A stretch of 34,268 nt of DNA, from contig JBFMCL010000031.1 of the NCBI GenBank assembly GCA_040754395.1, positions 1-34,268 on the forward strand, read 5' to 3'. The notes below the pieces were generated by a model that saw only the letters and a list, made by a program, of their open reading frames with translations, searched no databases and had not been told where the DNA came from. Source of the stretch: Nitrospirota bacterium. Its GTDB lineage: Bacteria > Nitrospirota > Thermodesulfovibrionia > Thermodesulfovibrionales > SM23-35. Position 1 is the first letter of the stretch; each line of letters starts with the position of its first letter. The translations under genes were made by a program, and so were the position numbers. Shown here piece by piece: positions 8,519-15,752 of this stretch.

Positions 8519-8758
8519 TCAAGCCTTTCTTATAAACCATTCTTTCGTTTCTTCATTCAAGTATATGCTGTGCTGGAAGCCGTCACTTCCGAGGACCTTG
8601 AAGCAGCGCTTTCGTATCCTGTCATGGACACCTTCCTCGATCCACATGTCGGTAATACGTGTCACTTCAATTCGCTCATTGTTCAGAAAAAAAGCGCGGG
8701 GAGTTTCCGCATCGCGACGGCCTGCATACGCGATTACCTCAATTCTGCTTTCGTCCAT
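8519..8758 (-). CDS. Small protein of unknown function
   Basis: 79 residues, not recognised with certainty. It is soluble and charged, with no signal peptide or membrane segment. It is rich in beta-like stretches (RIEVIAYAG, AFFLNNERIEV, HSIYLNEETKEWFIRKA) and could be a small OB- or SH3-like domain. AAAGGTG precedes the ATG. It lies 27 bases after the M28 peptidase gene on the same strand and is probably cotranscribed. It converges with the MepK-like gene five bases away. The clean ribosome binding site and lack of a competing frame make it likely real. Confidence 0.7.
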   Translation of the reverse strand: MDESRIEVIAYAGRRDAETPRAFFLNNERIEVTRITDMWIEEGVHDRIRKRCFKVLGSDGFQHSIYLNEETKEWFIRKA

Positions 8759-8785
8759 TGCAGTACACCTTTTGCGATTAGATAA

Positions 8786-9697
8786 TCATGTGCGATCTGG
8801 CATATCATTTCTCAGCATGAAACTGATCACCGCTTTCGTCACATTGGACAAGAAATCGAAATCAAGCGTATCAGACCGGTCGTGCGAAGTGTGGTAATGC
8901 GGGTTTCTGAACATCGCGGTATCAGTCAACATGAGAGCAGGATACCCGTAATCCCAGAAAGATGCATGATCGCTGAAGCGGCTTTCAGGGACAATGCGTC
9001 CGGAAAGAGGAACTTTATATGGGACGATAGGCAGATCGGGAACGAATTCTCGCGATATGCCGCAAAAATCACGCATTATCATTTTTGATTTGCTGTTCGC
9101 TATAACTCCGAGAAAATTTGCCGTTTTTGGCACGGGAATTCTTACAAACAAAGGAACAAACTGGCTGCCTTCTGTTTCATCAGTATACCCGACCGATTCA
9201 AGGATCAGGATAGCCCTGTACCTTATTTTTGATTTACGTGCCTGGCGGGCGAAATGATCGCTTCCAATGAGGAATTGTATGGTCTGCAGCTGGGGTTCTT
9301 CAAGGGAAAATGCGACAAACTGTATGCTATTGTTTAGCGTAAGATTAAAAATAACATTTGCTGCTTCGAGCAATACCGCTACACCGCTTGCATTGTCATC
9401 CGCGCCGGGACTGCCCCAGGCAGCGTCATAATGTGCACCTATAAGGGTGAGAGCCGATTGTTCGTCAATACCTTGATGAAAAGCGACGATATTACGGTAA
9501 GACCTGCCATGAAAAATGAACTGCTGATTTTCTACTTTCAGGTTCAGTGAACGCAGCGTATCTTCAATGAATACTGCTTTTTTCTCGAGGGAATGGTAAT
9601 TTTCCGAGCCATGACGCAATCCTTCGATTTTTTTCACATACCATTGAAGTCTTTCCCTGCTGACATTCATTAATATCTGGGGAATCGTATTATTCAT
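8786..9697 (-). CDS. M28-family zinc aminopeptidase
   Basis: About 303 residues. Family M28 metal-binding motifs appear in order: GAHYDA, the bridging aspartate in GADDNASG, the catalytic glutamate pair in FSLEEPQ, a later acidic residue in RFSDHASFWDYG, and the final histidine in HYHTSHDRSDTLD. These co-catalytic zinc enzymes remove N-terminal residues from peptides. No clear signal peptide is seen, so it is probably cytoplasmic. I chose the ATG at 9697. An in-frame GTG at 9754 adds 19 residues without a ribosome binding site, and an ATG at 9670 is also possible. Confidence 0.87.
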   Translation of the reverse strand: MNNTIPQILMNVSRERLQWYVKKIEGLRHGSENYHSLEKKAVFIEDTLRSLNLKVENQQFIFHGRSYRNIVAFHQGIDEQSALTLIGAHYDAAWGSPGADDNASGVAVLLEAANVIFNLTLNNSIQFVAFSLEEPQLQTIQFLIGSDHFARQARKSKIRYRAILILESVGYTDETEGSQFVPLFVRIPVPKTANFLGVIANSKSKMIMRDFCGISREFVPDLPIVPYKVPLSGRIVPESRFSDHASFWDYGYPALMLTDTAMFRNPHYHTSHDRSDTLDFDFLSNVTKAVISFMLRNDMPDRT

Positions 9698-9824
9698 AAT
9701 AACATTTTGATATCCTGAAGTATAACAAATGAACGTACCGATTAATTCTATCACTTTAGCTCTATGAAATCATCACTTAACAAGGGAAAATGACTGTTGA
9801 CAATTAGCATTAGCTTTATTCTAA

Positions 9825-10352
9825 AATACAATTGACCCTTGTGTCCGTTCTCAAATGCTGTCAGGGGAAGTGTTTGTTGCACATCATGCCGTCCCGCTGA
9901 TTGCAAAAGGTCAGGTAAAAAGTGTCCTCGAAGTATTCCACCGTTCGCAGCTTTTCCCTGATCCGGAATGGCTGGAATTTTTTGAGGTTCTTGCTGCTCA
10001 GGGCGCCATAGCGATCGATAATGCCTCCGAAGAGTTTCAGATAATGTGCAAGCACCCCGTCTATGCCTATAACATGCTGTCTCAGATATTCTTTCTGCGT
10101 CAGGCTCTGAATATTCCTTACTGCCACCATGAGAGATGGGATGGCACCGGATATCCAAGAGGGCTGCGGGGTGAGCATATACCGCTTGAGGCCCGAATAT
10201 TCGCGGTAGTCGATGTGTGGGATGCACTCAGGTCTGACCGCCCGTACCGTAAAGCGTGGTCAAATGAAAAGGCACAGGGATATATCAATGAGAACAGGGG
10301 AAAACACTTTGACCCTGTTGTCGTCGATGCGTTCCTGAAGATGATTGCGTAG
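9825..10352 (+). pseudogene. Remnant of a GAF-HD-GYP phosphodiesterase gene
   Basis: The open stretch holds two joined pieces. The first (to about 10020) is the end of a GAF domain: HHAVPLIAKGQVKSVLEVFHR through AAQGAIAIDNA. The second begins at once with EEFQIMCKHPVYAYNMLS and gives the second half of an HD-GYP domain, including HHERWDGTGYPRGL and VVDVWDALRSDRPYRKAW. The part normally between them, with the HDIGK metal site, is missing, as is the whole N-terminus. GAF-like homology extends upstream of the first ATG (9855) back to a stop at 9822. It cannot hydrolyse cyclic-di-GMP. The frame is still open, so a short protein from the ATG at 9855 is possible. Confidence 0.75.
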
Positions 10353-10436
10353 GAGTTTTTTCCCTCGAAGGATACTTTTTCAGGCTAACCCTTATTTTTC
10401 TTGAAATCTTCAAAAAAATCTGTTATCCAATAGACT

Positions 10437-11744
10437 ATGGCAAAAAAAGTATACCTGAAGGATTCGGAAACATTAAAAGTACTCAAAAAAAAAGTTGATG
10501 CCCTCAAAATACTTTCTGAGATATCCGCAATAATATCTTCCACATTTGATCTCGATGAACTCCTGACCATCGTCATGGAGAAGGCCAAAGGTGTCATGAA
10601 CGCTGAAGCCTGTTCGATTCTTCTGTACAACAAGGAGACAAAAAAACTCGAGTTTGAAGTAGCCCTATGCCGGGAAAAAGCAACGTCAGAAATATTGAAG
10701 AAAAAAATCACGCTTGACCTCGGCCAGGGGATTGCGGGATGGGTTGCAGAAAAAAGAGAGATTCTTATTATCGGAGACGTGAGAAAGGACAGGAGGTTCT
10801 TTCAGGAAGCTGACAACATAACAGGATTCGTAACGAAGAGCATCATCGCTGCACCCCTTATAGGCAGGAGAGGTCTCATAGGAGTTGCAGAAATCATCAA
10901 CCCGAAAAAAAAGGAGTATGACCTCGAAGTATTGCAGATACTCATCAGGCATTTTGCAATCGCGATAGAGAATGCGTTTTTTTACAAAGATGCCATTGAA
11001 AGGGAAAGGCTGAAACAGGAACTCGAGATTGCGTCATCATTGCAGAAAAGCTTTCTCCCTGACTCTCCGTCTTTCTCAAAAGCACTTATCACGGTTTCTG
11101 CTGTGAACATCCCTGCAAAACAGGTTGGAGGAGACCTTTACGATTACCTTGACCTTTCAGGACACAGAATGGGGGTATTTATCGGTGATGTCTCGGGGAA
11201 AGGAGTAACCGCTGCACTGTTTATGGCAAAGATAATAAGTGACTTCCGGTATGCTGCCGGCGCAGAAAAAACTCCTGATGCGGTGATGAACCGCCTGAAT
11301 CTCCTGTTTTCACGGGCACCCCGAGGAATGTTTCTGACCGCAACGTATCTGATTATTGATGCGTTTGCTGGCATACTTGATATTTCGGTGGCGGGACACC
11401 CTCCATGCCTGTGGATTACCGGAAATAACGTTGAGGCGTTATCTGTCGATTCAGGTCCCCCTTTAGGAATCATTCCTGAAAAATACCTTTCTGAACGTGT
11501 TACCCTCTCAAGGGGTGACAGGATTATTCTGCTTACCGACGGGGTCTTTGAGGCAAGGAATAAAAAGGGACACATGATCGGATTTGGTAACCTTGTGAAG
11601 TTTGTGAAAGATCATGTGCGTGAGGGTCATCTTCCCCAAAAAATTGCTGATTATGTCAGAGATTTTTCGAAGTCTGTTGAAATATCCGATGACCTGACTA
11701 TTGTAGAGGTTGGGTATGGGTATGAAGGAGCACAGCATGGATAA
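10437..11744 (+). CDS. GAF-domain PP2C (RsbU/SpoIIE-type) serine phosphatase
   Basis: 435 residues, apparently cytoplasmic. A GAF sensor domain occupies about 25-185 (LTIVMEKAKGVMNAEACSIL, GQGIAGWVAEKREILII). A short helical linker (ELEIASSLQKSFLP) leads into the SpoIIE/PPM phosphatase domain. Metal-binding motifs are intact: VGGDLYD, GDVSGKGVTAALFMA, AGHPP, LLTDGVFEARN and ISDDLTI. In partner-switching systems such enzymes dephosphorylate an RsbV-type STAS protein in response to a signal sensed by the GAF domain. The anti-sigma-like kinase and STAS genes follow directly. No good ribosome binding site is visible at the ATG. Confidence 0.92.
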   Translation: MAKKVYLKDSETLKVLKKKVDALKILSEISAIISSTFDLDELLTIVMEKAKGVMNAEACSILLYNKETKKLEFEVALCREKATSEILKKKITLDLGQGIAGWVAEKREILIIGDVRKDRRFFQEADNITGFVTKSIIAAPLIGRRGLIGVAEIINPKKKEYDLEVLQILIRHFAIAIENAFFYKDAIERERLKQELEIASSLQKSFLPDSPSFSKALITVSAVNIPAKQVGGDLYDYLDLSGHRMGVFIGDVSGKGVTAALFMAKIISDFRYAAGAEKTPDAVMNRLNLLFSRAPRGMFLTATYLIIDAFAGILDISVAGHPPCLWITGNNVEALSVDSGPPLGIIPEKYLSERVTLSRGDRIILLTDGVFEARNKKGHMIGFGNLVKFVKDHVREGHLPQKIADYVRDFSKSVEISDDLTIVEVGYGYEGAQHG

Positions 11745-11765
11745 CGCCTATGAATGCAGGATGAT

Positions 11766-12185
11766 ATGATGAGAGATTCCGCGGTCATTACCGTGCCGTC
11801 ACATCCCAGATACCTTGCAGTAATCAGAGCTGTGACAGGAAAAATGGGAGAATTATGCGGGATTGATGAAAATACCACCGAGGACATAAAACTCGCTGTG
11901 GATGAGGCATGCACAAATGTTATCAAGCATGCATACAGGGGGGACGTTTCAAGAAAGATTGTTATAAAATACAGAATAACCCGGAAGGCATTCAGGGTTG
12001 CCATAGAGGATAACGGGGTCAGAGCGCACGAGGACGTATTAAAAGGCAGGAACCTGAATACCATACGGCCCGGAGGACTCGGCATACATCTGATAAAAAG
12101 AGTTTTTGATGTCCTTGCGTTCGACGAAAAGAAAAAGATCGGCAACCGTCTGATTCTTGTGAAATACCTGAAAGGGGAAAAATGA
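11766..12185 (+). CDS. RsbW-type serine kinase / anti-sigma-factor-like ATPase
   Basis: About 139 residues of the HATPase_c fold. The N-box IKLAVDEACTNVIKHAY holds the catalytic glutamate and metal-binding asparagine, EDNGV is the G1 box and GGLGIHLIK the G2 box. RsbW-type proteins phosphorylate an STAS partner and may sequester a sigma factor or other target. Possible starts are ATG at 11754, 11766 and 11769; I prefer 11766 because AGGA lies just upstream. It follows the phosphatase gene closely and overlaps the STAS gene by four bases. No sigma factor gene is nearby, so the controlled target may be something else. Confidence 0.88.
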   Translation: MMRDSAVITVPSHPRYLAVIRAVTGKMGELCGIDENTTEDIKLAVDEACTNVIKHAYRGDVSRKIVIKYRITRKAFRVAIEDNGVRAHEDVLKGRNLNTIRPGGLGIHLIKRVFDVLAFDEKKKIGNRLILVKYLKGEK

Positions 12186-12511
12186 ACATTCATATCGGAG
12201 ACTGCAGGGGTGGAAAAGTGGTCGCAATATCTGGAGAAATAGATATGTATTCGTCGCCTGAACTCAGGGAACAGATGATGAACCTCATCGGTCAGAGAAT
12301 ATCAAATATGCTTATTGATTTCAGGCAGGTATCGTACATAGACAGTTCAGGCATTGCCACCTTTGTTGAGGGACTTAAATCCATGAAGAATTACGGCGGC
12401 AGACTCCGGTTTTTCGGGATACCTCAGGGGATTATGGAGATATTCAGTTTTTCGAAGCTGGACAGGGTTTTTGAGATATACGGGAATATTGACGATGCCA
12501 TCAATAGCTGA
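12182..12511 (+). CDS. STAS-domain anti-anti-sigma factor (RsbV-like), possible MlaB-like subunit
   Basis: 109 residues, one STAS domain. The phospho-acceptor motif is VSYIDSSGIATF; by analogy with SpoIIAA the modified residue is the second serine, S56. The start overlaps the kinase stop (ATGA). The end overlaps the mlaE start by 17 bases, so the protein is made together with both the kinase and the permease. In E. coli the small STAS protein MlaB binds the MlaF ATPase and is needed for MlaFEDB activity. This protein could therefore act as an anti-anti-sigma factor, as an MlaB-like subunit, or both. The first role is what the motif suggests; the second is inferred from position. Confidence 0.9.
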   Translation: MNIHIGDCRGGKVVAISGEIDMYSSPELREQMMNLIGQRISNMLIDFRQVSYIDSSGIATFVEGLKSMKNYGGRLRFFGIPQGIMEIFSFSKLDRVFEIYGNIDDAINS

Positions 12512-13301
12512 AACCCTGTGCAGCTTTGCCGGCAAAAAAGCAAAACCCTTTCTTAAGGAAGTCCACGATGCATCGAAGATCATTAACGATATTTTTTACT
12601 GGGCGGTTATTTCTCCTCTCAGGGGAAGGCCCGTCCGATTCCGTGCGGCCGTATCGGAGATGGTAAAGGCAGGATACAACTCTGTGCCCATAGTTGCCGT
12701 AATTTCATTGTTTATCGGAATAATCCTTGCGTTTCAGTCAGCCTACCAGCTGAAAAAGGTAGGAGCGCTGATCTATGTCGCCAATCTTATAGGGGTATCA
12801 ATAACGAGAGAACTCGGACCTATAATCACGGCCATTATCGTATCAGGCAGGAGTGGTTCGGCTTTTGCTGCGGAGATCGGATCCATGAAAGCGGCTGAAG
12901 AAATCGATGCGCTTATCAGCATGGGTATAAATCCTGTCAGATTCATTGTCGTCCCGAAGCTCATCGCGCTCATGATAATGGTTCCTGCCCTCACAATTTT
13001 TTCCGATATCATCGGTATGCTCGGAGGGTTCATTCTTTCTGTCTCGGTTCTGGAAATACATCCTGCAAGTTATTTCCAGCAAACTGTCAATGCACTGCTA
13101 GTAAAGGATGTAATGACCGGACTGGTCAAAGCATGGGCGTTTGGCATACTGATTACTATTGTCGGATCATACCAGGGATTCAAGGTGACCGGAGGGGCAG
13201 AGGAGGTCGGAAGGAGGACAACAGCAGCAGTTGTTGCGTCCATTTTTCTGGTAATCGTATTTGACCTGTTTTTTACGGCACTTTTTTATTATTTCACATA
13301 A
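12495..13301 (+). CDS. mlaE: MlaE-type lipid ABC transporter permease (system 1)
   Basis: 268 residues with about five or six membrane segments. It carries the MlaE/YrbE signature: FIGIILAFQSAYQLKKVGA, TRELGPIITAIIVSGRSGSAFAAEIGSM split around LISMGINPVRFIVVPK, and a conserved GSYQGFKVTGGAEEVGRRTTAAVV near the end. MlaE forms the inner-membrane channel of MCE systems that move phospholipids across the envelope. The ATG at 12495 is preferred over an in-frame TTG at 12471; it overlaps the STAS gene by 17 bases. It is followed by mlaF, mlaD and a lipoprotein gene. Confidence 0.92.
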   Translation: MPSIAETLCSFAGKKAKPFLKEVHDASKIINDIFYWAVISPLRGRPVRFRAAVSEMVKAGYNSVPIVAVISLFIGIILAFQSAYQLKKVGALIYVANLIGVSITRELGPIITAIIVSGRSGSAFAAEIGSMKAAEEIDALISMGINPVRFIVVPKLIALMIMVPALTIFSDIIGMLGGFILSVSVLEIHPASYFQQTVNALLVKDVMTGLVKAWAFGILITIVGSYQGFKVTGGAEEVGRRTTAAVVASIFLVIVFDLFFTALFYYFT

Positions 13302-13347
13302 CGGCATCGTTTTTTTCCGATGATGTGCTGACACATGCAGGAGTAAG

Positions 13348-14133
13348 ATGGAAAATGCAATAGAAGTGACCAAGCTTTCTTCCTATTATGGAGAGCGGGA
13401 GATCCTGAAAAGAATCTCCTTTGTCATACCGAAAAACATGACGACGGTCATACTCGGGGGAAGCGGATGCGGCAAAAGCACACTCCTTAAGCACCTGATC
13501 GGTCTGCTGAAACCTGCCAGCGGGAGTATTCTCATACAGGGAACAGACATTACGCAGCTGGATGAAGAATCAATGAATGAGGTGCGGAAGAAAATGGGAA
13601 TACTGTTTCAGGGTGCGGCACTGCTCAATTCCCTCAATTTGCTGGACAATATCGCGCTTCCCGTGAGGGAGCATACCAGGATTAAAGAATCAACCATAGG
13701 GATTATGGTTCGCATGAAGCTGGATCTCGTCGGTCTGTCGGGTTTTGAAGGGTTCTATCCTTCTCAGTTGTCGGGAGGGATGAAAAAAAGGGCAGGACTG
13801 GCAAGGGCAATCGCACTTGATCCTGAACTGCTGTTTTTTGATGAGCCGTCTGCAGGGCTGGATCCTATCACCGCGGCAGGGCTTGATGACCTTATCGTAA
13901 GTCTTAAGAATGTGTTTAAAATGACTATAGTCGTAGTCACTCATGAACTGCCAAGTGTATTCACGATCGCAGATTATGTTATCATGCTGGATGCCGGAGA
14001 AGTGATATTTTCAGGATCTCTCGATGAGCTGAAGATGTCGGATCACCCCAGGATAAGAATGTTTCTCGAGAGAAAACCGGAGACCGGCACATATGTTCCA
14101 GAAGACTATTTCAACATCATTGCAGGCGAATAA
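13348..14133 (+). CDS. mlaF: MlaF-type ABC transporter ATPase (system 1)
   Basis: 261 residues. It has Walker A GGSGCGKST (37-45), Q-loop near GILFQGAAL, ABC signature LSGGMKKRAGLARAIA (from 141), Walker B plus glutamate in LLFFDEPSAGLDP (from 161) and the switch histidine in VVTHELPS. The LSGGMKKR wording and the GAALLNSLNLLDNI stretch are typical of MlaF. It powers MlaE-MlaD lipid transport from the cytoplasmic side. AGGAG lies six to ten bases before the ATG. The C-terminal tail (RKPETGTYVPEDYFNIIAGE) may contact the complex. Confidence 0.93.
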   Translation: MENAIEVTKLSSYYGEREILKRISFVIPKNMTTVILGGSGCGKSTLLKHLIGLLKPASGSILIQGTDITQLDEESMNEVRKKMGILFQGAALLNSLNLLDNIALPVREHTRIKESTIGIMVRMKLDLVGLSGFEGFYPSQLSGGMKKRAGLARAIALDPELLFFDEPSAGLDPITAAGLDDLIVSLKNVFKMTIVVVTHELPSVFTIADYVIMLDAGEVIFSGSLDELKMSDHPRIRMFLERKPETGTYVPEDYFNIIAGE

Positions 14134-14138
14134 CCCAC

Positions 14139-15089
14139 TTGTTCACCTGCTTTGCAGGAAAAAAGCATGATGCCAATGCAAAAGGCAGCGCATTGAAAGA
14201 AGAAATCAAGGCCGGAATAGTAATCATATCGTCTCTTCTGATACTCAGCGGAATCATTATTATGATTGGCGGAGGACAGTTCTTTGAGAAATCCGACGTT
14301 TACTATGTGAAGGTAATGAACGCAGCCGGGCTTGAAACCGGTGCGCAGGTCAGGCTGGGGGGAGTCAGGGTTGGCAGGGTATTAAAAATTACGGCACCCG
14401 ATCAGCCCGGGGAAGCGGTATCCATACAGATCGGTCTGAAACCCGGCACGGTACTGTACAAAGGAACCAGGGCGCTGATATCTCAGGTTGGGTTTGTCGG
14501 TGACATATACCTTCTTCTCGCTGTTGAAAACACAGAAAACGAAAAGATCTCGGTCGGTGAAGTCATTCCTTCTGAAGAAAAGGTCCAGTTCGATGTACTC
14601 ATGGCAAGAATCGACAGCCTTTCCCATTCAGTTGATGCTCTGATAAAGGATGTGGACAAAATCTTCAGTGACAAGAATCTGAAAGGCATCGAGACTCTCA
14701 TCGGCAACACAAATACCGCAATAGTTTCAGGATCGACAAACCTCGATAAGGTTGCTGCAAGCCTCAAGACAACAACCGACAAACTTGCAAGCGTGCTGGG
14801 CGAAATAGAGGAAATTGTGAAAGTCAATAAAGGCGATGTTTCCGGATTGATCAGAAAAGCCAGAGAAGATGTCGAGAAAGCTGGCGAGATGATCAGGAGC
14901 TTTGAATCAACGGCAAAGTCTGTGGATAAGACCTCGAAATCACTTGACCGTGTTATCGATTACCAGTCAAGGAATATCGAAAATCTCATCAATACGATGA
15001 CAAGCACTACAGAAGAACTGCAGGAACTTCTCCGGGAAATAAAGCACAAGCCATGGAGCATCATTTACAAGGAAAAAAGAGGTGAGTGA
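14139..15089 (+). CDS. mlaD: MlaD-type MCE-domain protein (system 1)
   Basis: Up to 316 residues. One N-terminal membrane helix (about 26-46) is followed by an MCE domain (YYVKVMNAAGLETGAQVRLGGVRVGRV, then VGFVGDIYLLL). A long helical region of about 150 residues carries repeated D/K-rich stretches (TTDKLASVLGEIEEIVKVN, SVDKTSKSLDRVIDY). The MCE domains form a hexameric lipid-binding ring in the periplasm, and the helical tail may extend it into a tunnel. The only starts are rare codons: TTG 14139, five bases after mlaF, or TTG 14193, which has AAAAGG upstream and begins LKEEIKAGIVI, a usual start for this family. No barrel is seen at the C-terminus. Confidence 0.88.
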   Translation: MFTCFAGKKHDANAKGSALKEEIKAGIVIISSLLILSGIIIMIGGGQFFEKSDVYYVKVMNAAGLETGAQVRLGGVRVGRVLKITAPDQPGEAVSIQIGLKPGTVLYKGTRALISQVGFVGDIYLLLAVENTENEKISVGEVIPSEEKVQFDVLMARIDSLSHSVDALIKDVDKIFSDKNLKGIETLIGNTNTAIVSGSTNLDKVAASLKTTTDKLASVLGEIEEIVKVNKGDVSGLIRKAREDVEKAGEMIRSFESTAKSVDKTSKSLDRVIDYQSRNIENLINTMTSTTEELQELLREIKHKPWSIIYKEKRGE

Positions 15090-15090
15090 G

Positions 15091-15696
15091 ATGCAGCGAT
15101 TTTTTGTTGTCATTTTGTCAGTCTTCCTGATTGCAGCGTGTACCATGCCGGTTACGAAAATTTACAGTATATATGTCGATACTTCAGCAAAAAAAGAGAG
15201 AGTGAAAGAGAGGGGATTCACATCGAATCCACCTGCGGAACGATCCGTTGCAATTTTAGTCGATGTCCCGAGGTATCTCTCCCAGCCATACATCGCCTAT
15301 CGCACGTCACCTTATCAGCTTGAAATTTCGCGGTACTCAAAATGGGAGGCTCCACCGGGTGACATGGTAAGGGAATTATTCAGGGAAAAGCTTTTCCTGT
15401 CAGGATATTTTCATGAAGTGAGAGCTTCCAGCGTGGTTCCGGAAGGGTTTTATGCACTTGAGATAAAAATGAAAAAGTTCGAACGGTTTGATGATGCTGA
15501 CGGATCATTCGGAGACCTTCTGTTAGAAATAAAAATGACCTCTCCGGACAACAGGGAGATATACTATGGAACCATGGCAGGACATGTTCGTCTCGCTGAC
15601 AAGTCATTTCTGAGCCTTGCCATGGGATTAAGCAAAGCGCTTTCTGATTCCATTGATGGGGTAATCGATGATATTGCCGGTGTTTTGAGTAACTGA
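15091..15696 (+). CDS. ABC-type transport auxiliary lipoprotein (PqiC/DUF330-like)
   Basis: 202 residues with a signal peptide and the lipobox IAAC. The body resembles the ABC_trans_aux (PqiC-type) family: YSIYVDTS, SVAILVDVPRYLSQPYIAYRTSPYQLEISRYSKWEAPPGDMVRELFREKLF and a C-terminal helix ending in DDIAGVLSN. Such lipoproteins sit at the outer membrane and receive or dock MCE protein tunnels. The start at 15091 is set by AGAGGTGAG eight bases upstream and lies one base after the mlaD stop. It is the last gene of the operon and converges with alaS. No clear intrinsic terminator is seen between them. Confidence 0.85.
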   Translation: MQRFFVVILSVFLIAACTMPVTKIYSIYVDTSAKKERVKERGFTSNPPAERSVAILVDVPRYLSQPYIAYRTSPYQLEISRYSKWEAPPGDMVRELFREKLFLSGYFHEVRASSVVPEGFYALEIKMKKFERFDDADGSFGDLLLEIKMTSPDNREIYYGTMAGHVRLADKSFLSLAMGLSKALSDSIDGVIDDIAGVLSN

Positions 15697-15752
15697 CTGA
15701 GGGTATTTAACGACAATGATGTCTGCCGCAGGAATGCGGGGAACCCGTATTC

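Noticed and set aside
10894-10919. Runs of A within the RsbU-type gene as a possible frameshift site
   Set aside because: The frame continues through all conserved motifs without interruption; the runs are ordinary lysine codons.
15697-15752. CCGCA-GGAA-TGCGG hairpin between the lipoprotein gene and alaS
   Set aside because: Only five pairs and no T-run on either strand; not supported as a terminator.
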